Assembly (NCBI RefSeq): GCF_000368925.1
Contig: NZ_KB849756.1
Coordinates: 1,896,383 to 1,960,382, forward strand
DNA: 64,000 nucleotides
From: Acinetobacter bereziniae LMG 1003 = CIP 70.12
GTDB lineage: Bacteria; Pseudomonadota; Gammaproteobacteria; Pseudomonadales; Moraxellaceae
Reading direction: 5' to 3'
Shown: piece after piece, positions 33,523-43,727 of the stretch
Numbering within the stretch: position 1 is the first letter of the stretch
Layout of the letters: each line of letters opens with the position of its first letter
Notes under the pieces: model-generated
Database searches by the model: none
What the model saw: the letters and a program-made list of their open reading frames with translations, nothing else
What the model was told of the DNA's origin: nothing
Program-made: the position numbers and the translations under genes

Positions 33523-36500
33523 TTATTGTGGATCTGCTTGAGTTGTCTTCAAAAGCGTTTGCAAATTAGCAGCTTTTGGTTTCACTAACCAGAATTTACG
33601 GCTATAGAAATCAAACTCGTTGCGGATCTTGTACGCCCAAGCACTACCTGTTTCAGCAATATGTTCATCTAAGATGCGAAGTAAGAATTCTTGATGTTCT
33701 TCCATCGCTTCTGTAGAAATACGGTTTAACTCAATTAATTCGTGGTTGTAGTAATCGACGAAGTCATTGTCCAAGTCAAGTACATAAGCAAAACCACCAG
33801 TCATACCTGCGCCAAAGTTGTGACCAACTTTGCCGAGCACAGTCACGATACCGCCAGTCATATATTCACAGCAATGGTCGCCAGCGCCTTCAATAACAGC
33901 AAATGCGCCAGAGTTACGTACAGCGAAACGCTCACCTGCTGTACCTGCTGCAAATAATTTACCGCCTGTCGCACCATACAAACATGTATTACCAATAATC
34001 GCTGTTTCTTGGGTTTGGAATGGTGAACCTTTTGGTGGGAAGATCGAAACTCGACCACCTGCCATACCTTTACCAACATAATCGTTTGCATCACCTTCAA
34101 GGCTAATATGCAAACCACCCGCATTCCAAACACCCAATGATTGTCCTGCTGTACCGGTTAAATTCACTTTAACTGGGTGTGCTTCCATACCCAAGTTGCC
34201 ATAACGTTTTGCGATTTCACCAGACAAACGCGCACCAATCGAACGGTCACAGTTACCCACAGTGAAATGGAACGCACCACCAGTACTTGCTTCAATTGCA
34301 GGTAACATTTCAGCCACCATTTTCTCAGCAAGGATACCTTTATCAAACGGCTCGTTGCCTTGCACTTGGCAATATTGTGCTTTCCCTTCCGCAGATGGAT
34401 GCGATTCTAACAATGCACTCAGGTCTAAGTGCGCATGTTTTTCTGTTTCACCTGGCAACATTTCCAACAGATCAGTACGACCAATCAAGTCTTTTAATGA
34501 TGCTACACCGAGTGCTGCCAACCATTCACGAGTTTCTTCCGCAATAAAGTGGAAGAAATTAATCAGCATTTCTGGCTCGCCAATATAATGCTCTTGACGT
34601 AAATGATCTTGTTGCGTTGCAACACCTGTTGCACAGTTGTTCAAATGACAAATACGCAGGTATTTACAACCTAAAGCGATCATTGGTGTTGAACCGAAAC
34701 CGAAGCTTTCCGCACCTAAAATTGCTGCTTTTACAACATCTAGACCCGTTTTCAAACCGCCATCTGTTTGTACACGAACTTTGCCACGTAAATCATTGAC
34801 ACGAAGTGCTTGATGCGCTTCAGAAAGACCCAATTCCCATGGTGAACCTGCATGATGAATTGAAGATAATGGCGAAGCAGCTGTACCACCGTCATAGCCC
34901 GAAATAGTAATGAAGTCAGCGTATGCCTTAGCCACACCAGCAGCAATCGTACCTACGCCAGGCTCTGAAACCAGTTTCACCGAAACCATCGCTTGAGGGT
35001 TGACTTGTTTTAAGTCAAAAATCAATTGTGATAAATCTTCGATTGAATAAATATCATGATGTGGTGGTGGAGAAATCAAGGTCACACCAGGCACTGAGTA
35101 ACGTAAACGGGCAATTAGACCATTCACTTTACCGCCAGGTAACTGACCACCTTCGCCCGGTTTCGCACCTTGGGCTACTTTAATCTGTAAAACTTCAGCC
35201 GATGTTAAATATGCAGGTGTTACACCAAAACGACCAGAAGCAATCTGCTTAATTTTAGAGTTACGGATCGTGCCATAACGTGCAGGATCTTCACCGCCCT
35301 CACCAGAGTTTGAACGACCGCCAATAGTGTTCATTGCAATTGCAATCGCTTCATGCGCTTCAGGCGATAAAGCACCTAAAGACATACCTGCTGAGTCAAA
35401 TCGCGGTAAAATTTCTTCAACCGATTCAACAGCTTCTAATGGAATAGAATGCTCAGTTTTCAGTTTTAATAAGTCGCGAATTGTAGCAATTGGACGTGTA
35501 TTCACTAACTCAGCATATTCTTTAAAGTCAGCATAGTTTCCAGAACGTACTGCTTTATGCAAAGCATTGATTACGTCTGGATTGAATGCGTGATATTCCT
35601 TATCAAATACAAATTTGAGTAAGCCACCTTGGTCAATCGGTTTACGAGATTTCCAAGCTGTTTCCGCTAATTTTTTCTGATCATTTTCAAGATCAGTGAA
35701 TGTTGCACCTTTAATACGGCTTGGTACACCCGTGAAACACTTATTCACGACTTCATCAGACAAACCAACGGCTTCAAACAGCTGACCACCACGGTAAGAT
35801 GCAACTGTAGAAATTCCCATCTTAGACAAAACTTTGAGTAAGCCTTTCTCAATGCCTTTACGGAAATTTGCCTGTGCATGGATTGGATCGCCCAATAACT
35901 CACCTTTTGCAATCAAGTCATTGATTACATCATATGCAAGATATGGGTAGATCGCCGTAGCACCAAAACCAAGAATAACTGCAAATTGATGTGGATCGCG
36001 TGCTAAAGCAGTTTCAACAATAATGTTGGCATCGGTACGCAAACCTGCATTAATCAGGAAATGATGGATTGCACCTGTTACCATAGCAGAATTGGCAGGC
36101 AGATAACCCTGACGGATTTTCTTGTCTGAAATTACCAATAAAGTTTTGCCATCACGAATCGCCTGTGCAGATTCTTCACAGATTCTGCTGATCGCAGCTT
36201 CAAGACCTTCCGTTTCAGGATAGTTCAAATCAATATCTGCAATTTCATAACCTTTACGACCCAAGGTACGAATCTGATGCATTTTAGAGTTTGACAAGAC
36301 AGGGCTTGAAATAATCAAGCGATCTGCATGTTCAGGACCTTGTTCAAATACATTTTGCTCACGCCCCATACATGTTTCTAACGACATCACGATAGATTCA
36401 CGCAGTGGGTCAATAGGTGGATTGGTGACTTGGGCAAATTGCTGACGGAAGTAATCCGTGACATGGCGAATCTGACGTGACAACACAGCCATAGGAGTGT

Positions 36501-38004
36501 CATCTCCCATAGAACCCACAGCTTCCTGACCGCTTTCCGCAATTGGACGTAATAGTTGGTCACGCTCTTCAAAGGTCACCATAAACATTTTTTGCGCTGC
36601 TTTTAGGTCATCGCCTTTTAAGCCTTGATCGCATAAATATTCTTCAAGTTCTGGGCTACCTTGCACACGAACTGAGTTTTCACGCAACCATTCACGATAT
36701 GGACGCATTTTTTTCAGATGATTACTGACGTCTTTAGTATCCAGCATTTTGCCTGTGAATGTATCAATCACAAGAATTTGCCCCGGACCTACACGACCTT
36801 TCGATACCACATCTTCAGGTTCATAGCCCCATACACCAATTTCTGATGCCAATGTAATATAGCCATTTTTAGTGATCACCCAACGCGCAGGACGTAAGCC
36901 ATTACGGTCAAGCATACAAATCGCATGGCGACCATCTTGAATCACTAGACCTGCAGGACCATCCCATGCTTCCATATGCTTTGAGTTGAACTCATAAAAT
37001 GCACGTAGATCTGCATCTAAAGTTTCAACGTTTTGCCAAGCAGGTGGTACCAACATGCGCAATGCACGGAATAAGTCCATACCACCGCCAACAAGAAGCT
37101 CAAGCATGTTGTCCATACTTGACGAATCTGAGCCTGTCCGATTTACAATCGGATTAAGCTCTGTGATCCCTGGCAATAAAGGGTTTTCGAACTTTGGTGT
37201 ACGTGCTACAGCCCAGTTACGGTTTGCTGTAATGGTATTGATTTCACCATTATGTGCCAAATAACGGAAAGGCTGTGCCAATGGCCAACGAGGCAAAGTA
37301 TTGGTAGAGAAACGTTGATGGAAAACAACGATATGTGAATCCAAACGTTCATCAGCAAGATCTTTGTAGAATTCTGCAATATATGCAGGCATCATCAAAC
37401 CTTTATAGCTGATTACAGTAGAGCACAATGTAGTGACATAGAAATACGGGTCAGCAGTCAGCTGTTGTTCAGCACGACGACGTGCCATAAGTAACTTACG
37501 GTTAAACTCAACCTCAGTTACGCCCATTGGGCAGTTGACAAAAATTTGTTCGAACGCAGGCAAAGACTGCATTGCAATTGAACCCAATGCATCATTATTG
37601 GTGGGAATAACACGCCAGCCAATCACACGACAACCTTCATCCTCAATTTCTTTAGTGAGAATCTTTTTCGCATGCGCTGCAAGAGCAGGATCTAAGTTTA
37701 AGAATACTGTACCGACTGCAAATACTTCACTCAGTGTAATGTCACTAATTTTCTTTGCTTCTTCACGAAAAAATGCTTTCGGCATAGCCAAGAGTAAACC
37801 ACAACCATCACCGGTCTTACCATCTGCGGCAATACCACCTCGGTGTGTCATACAACTTAGACTATGAATCGCGGTCTTGACTAAATCATGACTCGCATCA
37901 CCCTGCATATGGGCAATCAAGCCGAAACCACAGTTATCTTTAAACTCATCCGGTTGGTATAAACCTTGAGCGGGAGCTACAGTATTAGGCGATGGCATGT
38001 GCAT
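33523..38004 (-). CDS. gltB: Glutamate synthase (NADPH) large subunit
   Basis: The alpha subunit of GOGAT, which makes two glutamates from glutamine and 2-oxoglutarate. At 1493 residues it has normal length. The predicted mature N-terminus is Cys25 (DNCGFGLIA), which needs removal of a 24-residue propeptide, as is normal for Ntn-type glutaminase domains. The FMN/synthase domain contains GEGGEDPARYGTIRNS and CKYLRICHLNNCATGVATQ, the latter with cysteines for the [3Fe-4S] cluster. The C-terminal GXGXG beta-helix domain (GMAGGRVSIFPP) completes it. AAGG lies 8 bases upstream of the ATG. Downstream end of the pil-aro-glt chain. Confidence 0.97.
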   Translation of the reverse strand: MHMPSPNTVAPAQGLYQPDEFKDNCGFGLIAHMQGDASHDLVKTAIHSLSCMTHRGGIAADGKTGDGCGLLLAMPKAFFREEAKKISDITLSEVFAVGTVFLNLDPALAAHAKKILTKEIEDEGCRVIGWRVIPTNNDALGSIAMQSLPAFEQIFVNCPMGVTEVEFNRKLLMARRRAEQQLTADPYFYVTTLCSTVISYKGLMMPAYIAEFYKDLADERLDSHIVVFHQRFSTNTLPRWPLAQPFRYLAHNGEINTITANRNWAVARTPKFENPLLPGITELNPIVNRTGSDSSSMDNMLELLVGGGMDLFRALRMLVPPAWQNVETLDADLRAFYEFNSKHMEAWDGPAGLVIQDGRHAICMLDRNGLRPARWVITKNGYITLASEIGVWGYEPEDVVSKGRVGPGQILVIDTFTGKMLDTKDVSNHLKKMRPYREWLRENSVRVQGSPELEEYLCDQGLKGDDLKAAQKMFMVTFEERDQLLRPIAESGQEAVGSMGDDTPMAVLSRQIRHVTDYFRQQFAQVTNPPIDPLRESIVMSLETCMGREQNVFEQGPEHADRLIISSPVLSNSKMHQIRTLGRKGYEIADIDLNYPETEGLEAAISRICEESAQAIRDGKTLLVISDKKIRQGYLPANSAMVTGAIHHFLINAGLRTDANIIVETALARDPHQFAVILGFGATAIYPYLAYDVINDLIAKGELLGDPIHAQANFRKGIEKGLLKVLSKMGISTVASYRGGQLFEAVGLSDEVVNKCFTGVPSRIKGATFTDLENDQKKLAETAWKSRKPIDQGGLLKFVFDKEYHAFNPDVINALHKAVRSGNYADFKEYAELVNTRPIATIRDLLKLKTEHSIPLEAVESVEEILPRFDSAGMSLGALSPEAHEAIAIAMNTIGGRSNSGEGGEDPARYGTIRNSKIKQIASGRFGVTPAYLTSAEVLQIKVAQGAKPGEGGQLPGGKVNGLIARLRYSVPGVTLISPPPHHDIYSIEDLSQLIFDLKQVNPQAMVSVKLVSEPGVGTIAAGVAKAYADFITISGYDGGTAASPLSSIHHAGSPWELGLSEAHQALRVNDLRGKVRVQTDGGLKTGLDVVKAAILGAESFGFGSTPMIALGCKYLRICHLNNCATGVATQQDHLRQEHYIGEPEMLINFFHFIAEETREWLAALGVASLKDLIGRTDLLEMLPGETEKHAHLDLSALLESHPSAEGKAQYCQVQGNEPFDKGILAEKMVAEMLPAIEASTGGAFHFTVGNCDRSIGARLSGEIAKRYGNLGMEAHPVKVNLTGTAGQSLGVWNAGGLHISLEGDANDYVGKGMAGGRVSIFPPKGSPFQTQETAIIGNTCLYGATGGKLFAAGTAGERFAVRNSGAFAVIEGAGDHCCEYMTGGIVTVLGKVGHNFGAGMTGGFAYVLDLDNDFVDYYNHELIELNRISTEAMEEHQEFLLRILDEHIAETGSAWAYKIRNEFDFYSRKFWLVKPKAANLQTLLKTTQADPQ

Positions 38005-38421
38005 AGCGTACCCTTCTTTCTACATAGGCCCATGAGGGCGAAAAACATTCAAACACTCAATTACGATTTTTAAGTATTTTCGTATACCAAGTAAACACTT
38101 AGTCTAAATCGAATACCAGTCCGTTTTTTACTTTAATTGCAAAATTGTTTTACAGCTTTCGCACTGAAATAAAGCACCAATCATGACTTAAAATCGCACA
38201 CCAACTAAATCATTTCGCTCCAAAATAGGGACAATCAACTCAATTAGCGCAACAATAAAGCAAAAAATATGCCAGTTTTTATTTTTGTTCACCAAATCGC
38301 TAAAATACAGTGAAATAAAGATATTGATTAAAATTAGCTGTTTCTTTTAAATACATTTTTAGCACCATTTTTGTGCAAATCATAAATCTCACGATCTATT
38401 TTGCTTCATTTTAGCGCTCAT
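38005..38421. other. Intergenic region between the SPOR gene and gltB
   Basis: There is no gene in this 417-base, strongly AT-rich stretch. A weak minus-strand promoter for gltB is possible: TTTACT, 17 bases, TAAAAA at about 38072-38094. This means gltBD is probably transcribed on its own rather than from the pil-aro unit. Nothing else is recognised. Confidence 0.4.
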
Positions 38422-39291
38422 TTAATTAAATGGATCACTCACTTCATGCTCTACAGGTTTCTTTTCAGTTGCAACGCCACTCGATTCTTTTGTCCCAGAG
38501 GATGTTTGAGTGGTTGAATTTGATTTTTGCACATCAACAACCTTGCCCGAGGCATCACGACGAGTAATTGTCGTCTTGGTGGTTTCATTGTTTGCACCAG
38601 AAGAATTGGTCAATGATGATAAAGCTGATTTGGCTTGAGCCAATACAGTTTCATCGACCACTGGCAACGGGGCTGACTTCAATTTAACTTCATAAAGTTT
38701 ATTGGCGCTTGCCATTTCATCTGCGCCTAAATCATTCACCAAAGCGCTATACTTCTCAAATTGAATTGATTGAGGATGTATCGATGCAGGCAATTTGAGG
38801 TTTAACTGTTGTAATTGCGCTTTCGCCTGATCATCCGTTTTAAATAATCCATAAGCTAAAACATACTGTTCTGTTTGATTTTCGCCACTTAAACGGAAAT
38901 AGATAAAATTTTTACGATCGGCTTGTTTTTGTAAAAAACTTTGAATGACATCTTCATTTGAAGCTTTGAACAATTCGATTGTCCATGCCTTTTTATTCTC
39001 TTGAAAAAACTTTGTTCCACGAAATTCAGCATCGTGATTACCTGCAGTCACCACACGAGTGGTCATTTCAAGTGGACGCACCTCATCCATTAAAGCGCCC
39101 AAATGTGCAGTAGCCGCCACTTTTTCTGGTTGAATCTGGACTTGGGTCTCTTCAATCGGATTTTCTACAGTGACCAATTCTTTAGTATCTGTGACTGCCC
39201 AAAAAATCACGGCAATCACCAGACACAGCAATCCACCAACCAACCAAATATATTGTCGAATATTTTGCCAATTTGTACGAATTGCTGCCAT
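38422..39291 (-). CDS. SPOR-domain inner-membrane protein (DamX position)
   Basis: A 289-residue protein with a cytoplasmic N-terminus, one membrane helix (about residues 15-33, IWLVGGLLCLVIAVIFWAV) and a periplasmic SPOR-like domain at about 100-165 (AWTIELFKASNED, then YVLAYGLFKTDDQA). SPOR domains bind septal peptidoglycan stripped of stem peptides. The C-terminal ~70 residues are Ser/Thr/Lys-rich and disordered. It follows aroB by 18 bases, the same place as damX in E. coli and its homologue in Pseudomonas, so a role at the division site is likely. Confidence 0.8.
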   Translation of the reverse strand: MAAIRTNWQNIRQYIWLVGGLLCLVIAVIFWAVTDTKELVTVENPIEETQVQIQPEKVAATAHLGALMDEVRPLEMTTRVVTAGNHDAEFRGTKFFQENKKAWTIELFKASNEDVIQSFLQKQADRKNFIYFRLSGENQTEQYVLAYGLFKTDDQAKAQLQQLNLKLPASIHPQSIQFEKYSALVNDLGADEMASANKLYEVKLKSAPLPVVDETVLAQAKSALSSLTNSSGANNETTKTTITRRDASGKVVDVQKSNSTTQTSSGTKESSGVATEKKPVEHEVSDPFN

Positions 39292-39309
39292 TTGAACACG
39301 AACCTTTTT

Positions 39310-40389
39310 CTATATTTGATTTGCTAAAATCGCTTGTTTCATCAACTCAACGTCAAAATCATTGGTAATGACAGCTTGCCCGAGTTGTTTCATCAATATT
39401 AAACGAAGTTGACCATTTAATACTTTCTTATCATGCGACATATAAGCCAAAAATTCATCTAATGGAATTTGTGGACATGCTACAGGTAATTGCGCACGTT
39501 GTATGATTTTTTTTGTACGCACTAAATCATTAAATGAAATCCAGCCCATACGATGAGATAAATCAGCAGCCATCACCATGCCCGTTGCAACCGCTTCTCC
39601 ATGCAACCACACCCCATAACCGAGATAAGACTCAATGGCATGACCAAAAGTATGCCCTAAATTTAACAGCGCACGCTCACCTTGTTCTTTTTCATCATTG
39701 GCCACAATGCGAGCTTTATGTGCACAAGAACGATAGACGGCTTCTGCCAATAACTCGGGATCTTGAGCAACTAAACCATCCATATGTGCTTCTAGCCAAG
39801 TGAGAAATTCCACATCTCCCAACAGCGCATACTTAATGACTTCAGCCAAACCTGCTGAAAGTTCCCGTGCAGGTAGGGTTTTCAATTGTGCCATATCAGC
39901 CAGAACCACTTGAGGCTGCTGAAATGCACCAATCATATTTTTACCGAGTGGGTGGTTAATTCCTGTTTTTCCACCGACACTTGAATCCACTTGGGACAAC
40001 AGTGTGGTTGGCACTTGAATAAAATAAACACCGCGTTGAAAACAGGCTGAGGCAAAACCAGCCATATCCCCAATCACACCGCCACCCAAAGCCAAAACCG
40101 TACAATCACGGTTAAAACCAGCCTCAAGTAAAGCATCAAAAATCAAGTTGAGATGTTCAATATTCTTGTATTTTTCACCATCTGGTAGGACACATGTTGC
40201 AACTTGCTTACCCAATTGTTGAATCGCTTCAACATAATGCGATAAATATAAAGGCTGAACAGTACTATTGGTCACTACCATCACTTGACGACCTTTAATA
40301 TAAGGTTCAAGTAACTCTTGAGGATTTAAATGACTTCCAATAAAAATTGGATAGCGACGTTCACCCAGTTCAACATGTAAAGTTTGCAT
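39310..40389 (-). CDS. aroB: 3-dehydroquinate synthase
   Basis: Second step of the shikimate pathway, NAD- and metal-dependent. The 359-residue product has the glycine-rich GGGVIGDMAGFAAS-like segment (here LGGGVIGDMAGFASACFQRG, in part), VPTTLLSQVDSSVGGKTGIN and the metal-ligand region LNLGHTFGHAIE with HGEAVATGM. The ATG at 40389 gives the usual N-terminus MQTLHVELGERRYPI; a TTG 18 bases upstream is less likely. It lies 36 bases after aroK in the same operon. Confidence 0.96.
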   Translation of the reverse strand: MQTLHVELGERRYPIFIGSHLNPQELLEPYIKGRQVMVVTNSTVQPLYLSHYVEAIQQLGKQVATCVLPDGEKYKNIEHLNLIFDALLEAGFNRDCTVLALGGGVIGDMAGFASACFQRGVYFIQVPTTLLSQVDSSVGGKTGINHPLGKNMIGAFQQPQVVLADMAQLKTLPARELSAGLAEVIKYALLGDVEFLTWLEAHMDGLVAQDPELLAEAVYRSCAHKARIVANDEKEQGERALLNLGHTFGHAIESYLGYGVWLHGEAVATGMVMAADLSHRMGWISFNDLVRTKKIIQRAQLPVACPQIPLDEFLAYMSHDKKVLNGQLRLILMKQLGQAVITNDFDVELMKQAILANQI

Positions 40390-40425
40390 GATCCTGCCAA
40401 ATAACAATGAATAAGAATTTACCGA

Positions 40426-40968
40426 TTAAACAATTTCTTTTGAAACAATCAACTGCAATATTTTCAGCGCCAAGTCTCGTGCAGCCCCCTGATTGGTTTC
40501 AATAATATAATGTGCAACATCTCGATACAATGGATCACGAATTTTAAGCAGATCTCTTAATTTTTTTTCAGGATTTTCCACTTGCAACAAGGGACGATTT
40601 TTATCTCGATGTGTACGCAATAATTGAATTTCTACAGGTGTATATAAATAAATCACAATACCCCGATGCTTGAGATATTCACGATTCATGGCTTGCGTTA
40701 CAGCCCCGCCTCCTGTCGCAACAACTAAATTCTTTTTGGAGGTTAAATCATCAATGACGATGGTTTCTCTAGTACGGAAACCTTGTTCACCCTCTTTTTC
40801 AAAAATCCAAGGAATGGATGCACCTGTTTTTCTTTCTATTTCATGATCGCTATCTAAAAAATCACGACCTAACAGTTCCGCAAGATGCCGACCGACTGTT
40901 GTTTTTCCCGCTCCCATGGGCCCTACCAAATAAATATTTGGCAGGGTTTCAAACTCTTTGCTTGGCAA
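40426..40968 (-). CDS. aroK: Shikimate kinase
   Basis: ATP-dependent phosphorylation of shikimate. The 180-residue protein has a P-loop GPMGAGKTTVG (residues 16-26), the shikimate-binding DSDHEIE (about 39-45) and FRTRET, the GGG of VATGGGAVT, and the lid region RPLLQ. It lies between pilQ (37 bases upstream) and aroB, the usual arrangement in gammaproteobacteria. Confidence 0.95.
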   Translation of the reverse strand: MPSKEFETLPNIYLVGPMGAGKTTVGRHLAELLGRDFLDSDHEIERKTGASIPWIFEKEGEQGFRTRETIVIDDLTSKKNLVVATGGGAVTQAMNREYLKHRGIVIYLYTPVEIQLLRTHRDKNRPLLQVENPEKKLRDLLKIRDPLYRDVAHYIIETNQGAARDLALKILQLIVSKEIV

Positions 40969-41004
40969 GGAGTCACCTATCGAATTGCTTTCATTGAAAC
41001 TATA

Positions 41005-43176
41005 TTAATGATTTCTCGTACGACTGTCATTAACAATTCTTGGTGTCACAAAGATTAGCAGTTCACGTTTGTTCTCTGTTTTGGCATCTTTTCGGAATAA
41101 ACGCCCTAAATAAGGAATATCTCCTAAGAATGGCACTTTAGTTTGGCTCGTGGTATTTTCTTGCTCAAAAATCCCACCCAAAACTACAGTTTCACCATTA
41201 TCCACCAAGACATTGGTATTGATTTCATTCTTATTCAGAATGACCTCACCATTCGGGGCAATACCACCTCGAGAATCACTGGTAATATTAAGCTGCATTT
41301 GTACTTTACCATCAGGGGTAATACTTGGCGTCACGTCCAGACTTAATAACGCATCTTTAAATGATGTGGTTGCTGTTGCTGTACCACCAGCTGTTGATAC
41401 TGTTTGATAAGGAATTTGTTGACCAGATGCGACTTTAGCCTTCTGTTTATCCGCCGTCATGACTTTTGGTGTTGAAATCACCTCACCATACCCATCAGAT
41501 TGCAAAGCAGATAACTCCAAGTCCAACATAAAATCAGACAAACTGATTAAACCAAAAGCAATTTTACTTGCTCCAGCTGTTGTAACCCCAAGGTCTACAT
41601 TCAGGTTATCAGGTCGTGTAATGGTATATTTTCCTTCATCATCAGGTGTTTTTAAATCCCAAAGCGTTTGGTCGCTCCCCCCCACCAAAAGGTCATTATT
41701 TTTGGTGATGCCTTGAGATAAAATACCCCATTTCACCCCCATCTCTTTGGTGAAATCCGTTGTAGCACGTACAATTCGTGCTTCAACCATTACTTGTTTT
41801 ACTGAAACATCAAGGAGATCAACCATTTTACGAACTTTATCAATATTATTCGCAGTATCATTAATAATAAGTGTATTTGTTCGTATATCAGCTACTGCAC
41901 TGCCTCTTGAACTCAATAAACTTTCCAAGGCCAAAGAATCTGTATTGCTTGTCCCATTCGCTTGAGCACCTTTAGGATTTCGAGAGTCCTCTAATAATTT
42001 CAAGACATCAGCAACTTTTGCATAATTTAGATTTATATATTCTGTTTGAATAGGTGCTAATTTTACACTTTGCGCTAATGCTTTTGCTTCATCCTCTTCC
42101 GCTTTAATTAACTCAGTTACAGGCGCAATCCAAATCACACTCCCATTACGGCGTTTATCCAAATTCTTTGTTTTTAGGATAATGTCTAAAGCTTGATCCC
42201 AAGGCACATCTTTCAGACGCAAGGTAATATTGCCTTGTACCGAATCAGCAGCCACCATATTGATTCCGGTAAAGTCAGCCAACAACTGTAATACTCGACG
42301 GACTTCAATATCTTGGAAATCTAAAGAAATTTTCTTACCTGTATAAGATTGGCTTGCACTTGGGCGAGCCACCTTATTTTCTGCAGGTCGTTTCAAGCTG
42401 ACAGTTAATTTATTTTCAGCTTGGAAAGCCATATATTCATAGCTACCCGATGATTGAATGGTGATGACACCATTGGAACCCTCGTTATAAGCGTCTACGC
42501 TAGAAACTGGTGTTGCAAAATCATTGACATTTAAACGACGCAATAAATGTGTAGGAATTTTATTTCCCAATGTTCGAATAACGACCTTACTGCCTTGCTG
42601 CTGAACATCCACTGGGGTATTTGCACCCGAAAGGCTCACAATTACTTGCCCTTCGCCAGCATTTCCACGTTGGAAGCCAATATCAGCAATCCCTTGATTT
42701 TGCTTATTGACCGTCGGAGATACATAACTCGGTAAGCTCGGTGCTTGATTGGCATTATTAATTTTTAAAATAAAAGTATTACCTTCTACACGTGTTGTAA
42801 AAGCGCCACTATTTTTTAAATTTACTGTTAACCGAGAACGTTGATCATCTGCAGCGACATCGACTGTGGAAGCTTCCTCACTCGCTACGGGAATAGATGC
42901 TTGGCTAATATTTTGTTTAGCATTGTCAAAGTCCAATACTAAACGAGATGGATTATCCAATTGATAGGCTTGTGGCTGCGGAGGAAGACCATTAAACATG
43001 ACACGAATTTCTGTACCCTGCCCCGGTATTTTCATCGGAACAATGTTGGTCATCGTGGTTTGTGCTGCTGCAACTTGTGTAATTGCAATTGCGACCGTCG
43101 CCATAGTAAATTGACGAAGTTGACTATTCATAAACTTACCATCCCCAATCAAGATATTTTTCAAACTCTTTTTCAT
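41005..43176 (-). CDS. pilQ: Type IV pilus secretin PilQ
   Basis: The outer-membrane secretin through which type IV pili pass, also needed for natural transformation. The 723-residue protein has an N-terminal signal region, AMIN-type domains (about residues 45-130 and 160-250), an STN/N0 domain (KISLDFQDIEVRRVLQLLAD, about 290-309), an N1 domain, and the secretin core with VEARIVRATTDFTKEMGVKWG and VLGGIFEQENTTSQTKVPFLGDIP. The start at 43176 has AAAGGA seven bases upstream; an ATG at 43131 with GGGGATGG upstream would give a more conventional signal peptide. Last of pilMNOPQ. Confidence 0.95.
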   Translation of the reverse strand: MKKSLKNILIGDGKFMNSQLRQFTMATVAIAITQVAAAQTTMTNIVPMKIPGQGTEIRVMFNGLPPQPQAYQLDNPSRLVLDFDNAKQNISQASIPVASEEASTVDVAADDQRSRLTVNLKNSGAFTTRVEGNTFILKINNANQAPSLPSYVSPTVNKQNQGIADIGFQRGNAGEGQVIVSLSGANTPVDVQQQGSKVVIRTLGNKIPTHLLRRLNVNDFATPVSSVDAYNEGSNGVITIQSSGSYEYMAFQAENKLTVSLKRPAENKVARPSASQSYTGKKISLDFQDIEVRRVLQLLADFTGINMVAADSVQGNITLRLKDVPWDQALDIILKTKNLDKRRNGSVIWIAPVTELIKAEEDEAKALAQSVKLAPIQTEYINLNYAKVADVLKLLEDSRNPKGAQANGTSNTDSLALESLLSSRGSAVADIRTNTLIINDTANNIDKVRKMVDLLDVSVKQVMVEARIVRATTDFTKEMGVKWGILSQGITKNNDLLVGGSDQTLWDLKTPDDEGKYTITRPDNLNVDLGVTTAGASKIAFGLISLSDFMLDLELSALQSDGYGEVISTPKVMTADKQKAKVASGQQIPYQTVSTAGGTATATTSFKDALLSLDVTPSITPDGKVQMQLNITSDSRGGIAPNGEVILNKNEINTNVLVDNGETVVLGGIFEQENTTSQTKVPFLGDIPYLGRLFRKDAKTENKRELLIFVTPRIVNDSRTRNH

Positions 43177-43196
43177 TTTTATTCCTTTATTCCGTT

Positions 43197-43727
43197 TTAA
43201 TCCACTGGACCAATTAGAACTAGACTGCGTGGTCTTTCGATATAACCGTCTCGACCATCTGGAACAATTTCCAATAAATCAATACGGGTCGGTGTAATTT
43301 CAATAATTCGACCCTGATTCATCCCCATGTAATTGCCCAGTTGAACACGTTCAATTTCACCATCTGGTGTTTGGATTAATCCTACCGTTTGTCCTGCATT
43401 GCCCTTCATACTTCCTTTCAGTGTCAACGACTCTAAAGGATAACTTTCAAGTGGCTGCGGTTGTCTAGAGAAATTCGGATACACTCGTTTTCCTGACATC
43501 ACCTTTAATTCATTTGCCAACGAACTTGGTAAGAATGGACTACGCAATTGTTGTGCAGAATAATTAAAACTTGGCACAGGATTAAATACAGGTGCTGGTT
43601 CAATCGGCAAAGGTGTTTGACTACGAATATTTGCCATTTCCTGATTGACGGCATCAATCCTAGAGTCACAACCAACCAACAACAAAGTGAATGAGATTCC
43701 ACAGATTATTTTATTGTGTTTTTTCAT
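43197..43727 (-). CDS. pilP: Type IV pilus assembly lipoprotein PilP
   Basis: An inner-membrane lipoprotein that links PilN/PilO to PilQ. The 176-residue product has a lipoprotein signal with lipobox LLVGC (Cys20), a Pro-rich linker (about 35-60), and the C-terminal PilP beta domain (LESLTLKGSMKGNAGQTVGLI, in part, and VQLGNYMGMNQGRIIEI). It overlaps pilO by four bases and is followed by pilQ after 20 bases. Confidence 0.95.
   Translation of the reverse strand: MKKHNKIICGISFTLLLVGCDSRIDAVNQEMANIRSQTPLPIEPAPVFNPVPSFNYSAQQLRSPFLPSSLANELKVMSGKRVYPNFSRQPQPLESYPLESLTLKGSMKGNAGQTVGLIQTPDGEIERVQLGNYMGMNQGRIIEITPTRIDLLEIVPDGRDGYIERPRSLVLIGPVD

Noticed and set aside
33742..37867. Several antisense frames of 60-110 codons inside gltB
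   Set aside because: All oppose a complete, full-length GltB and show no family features.
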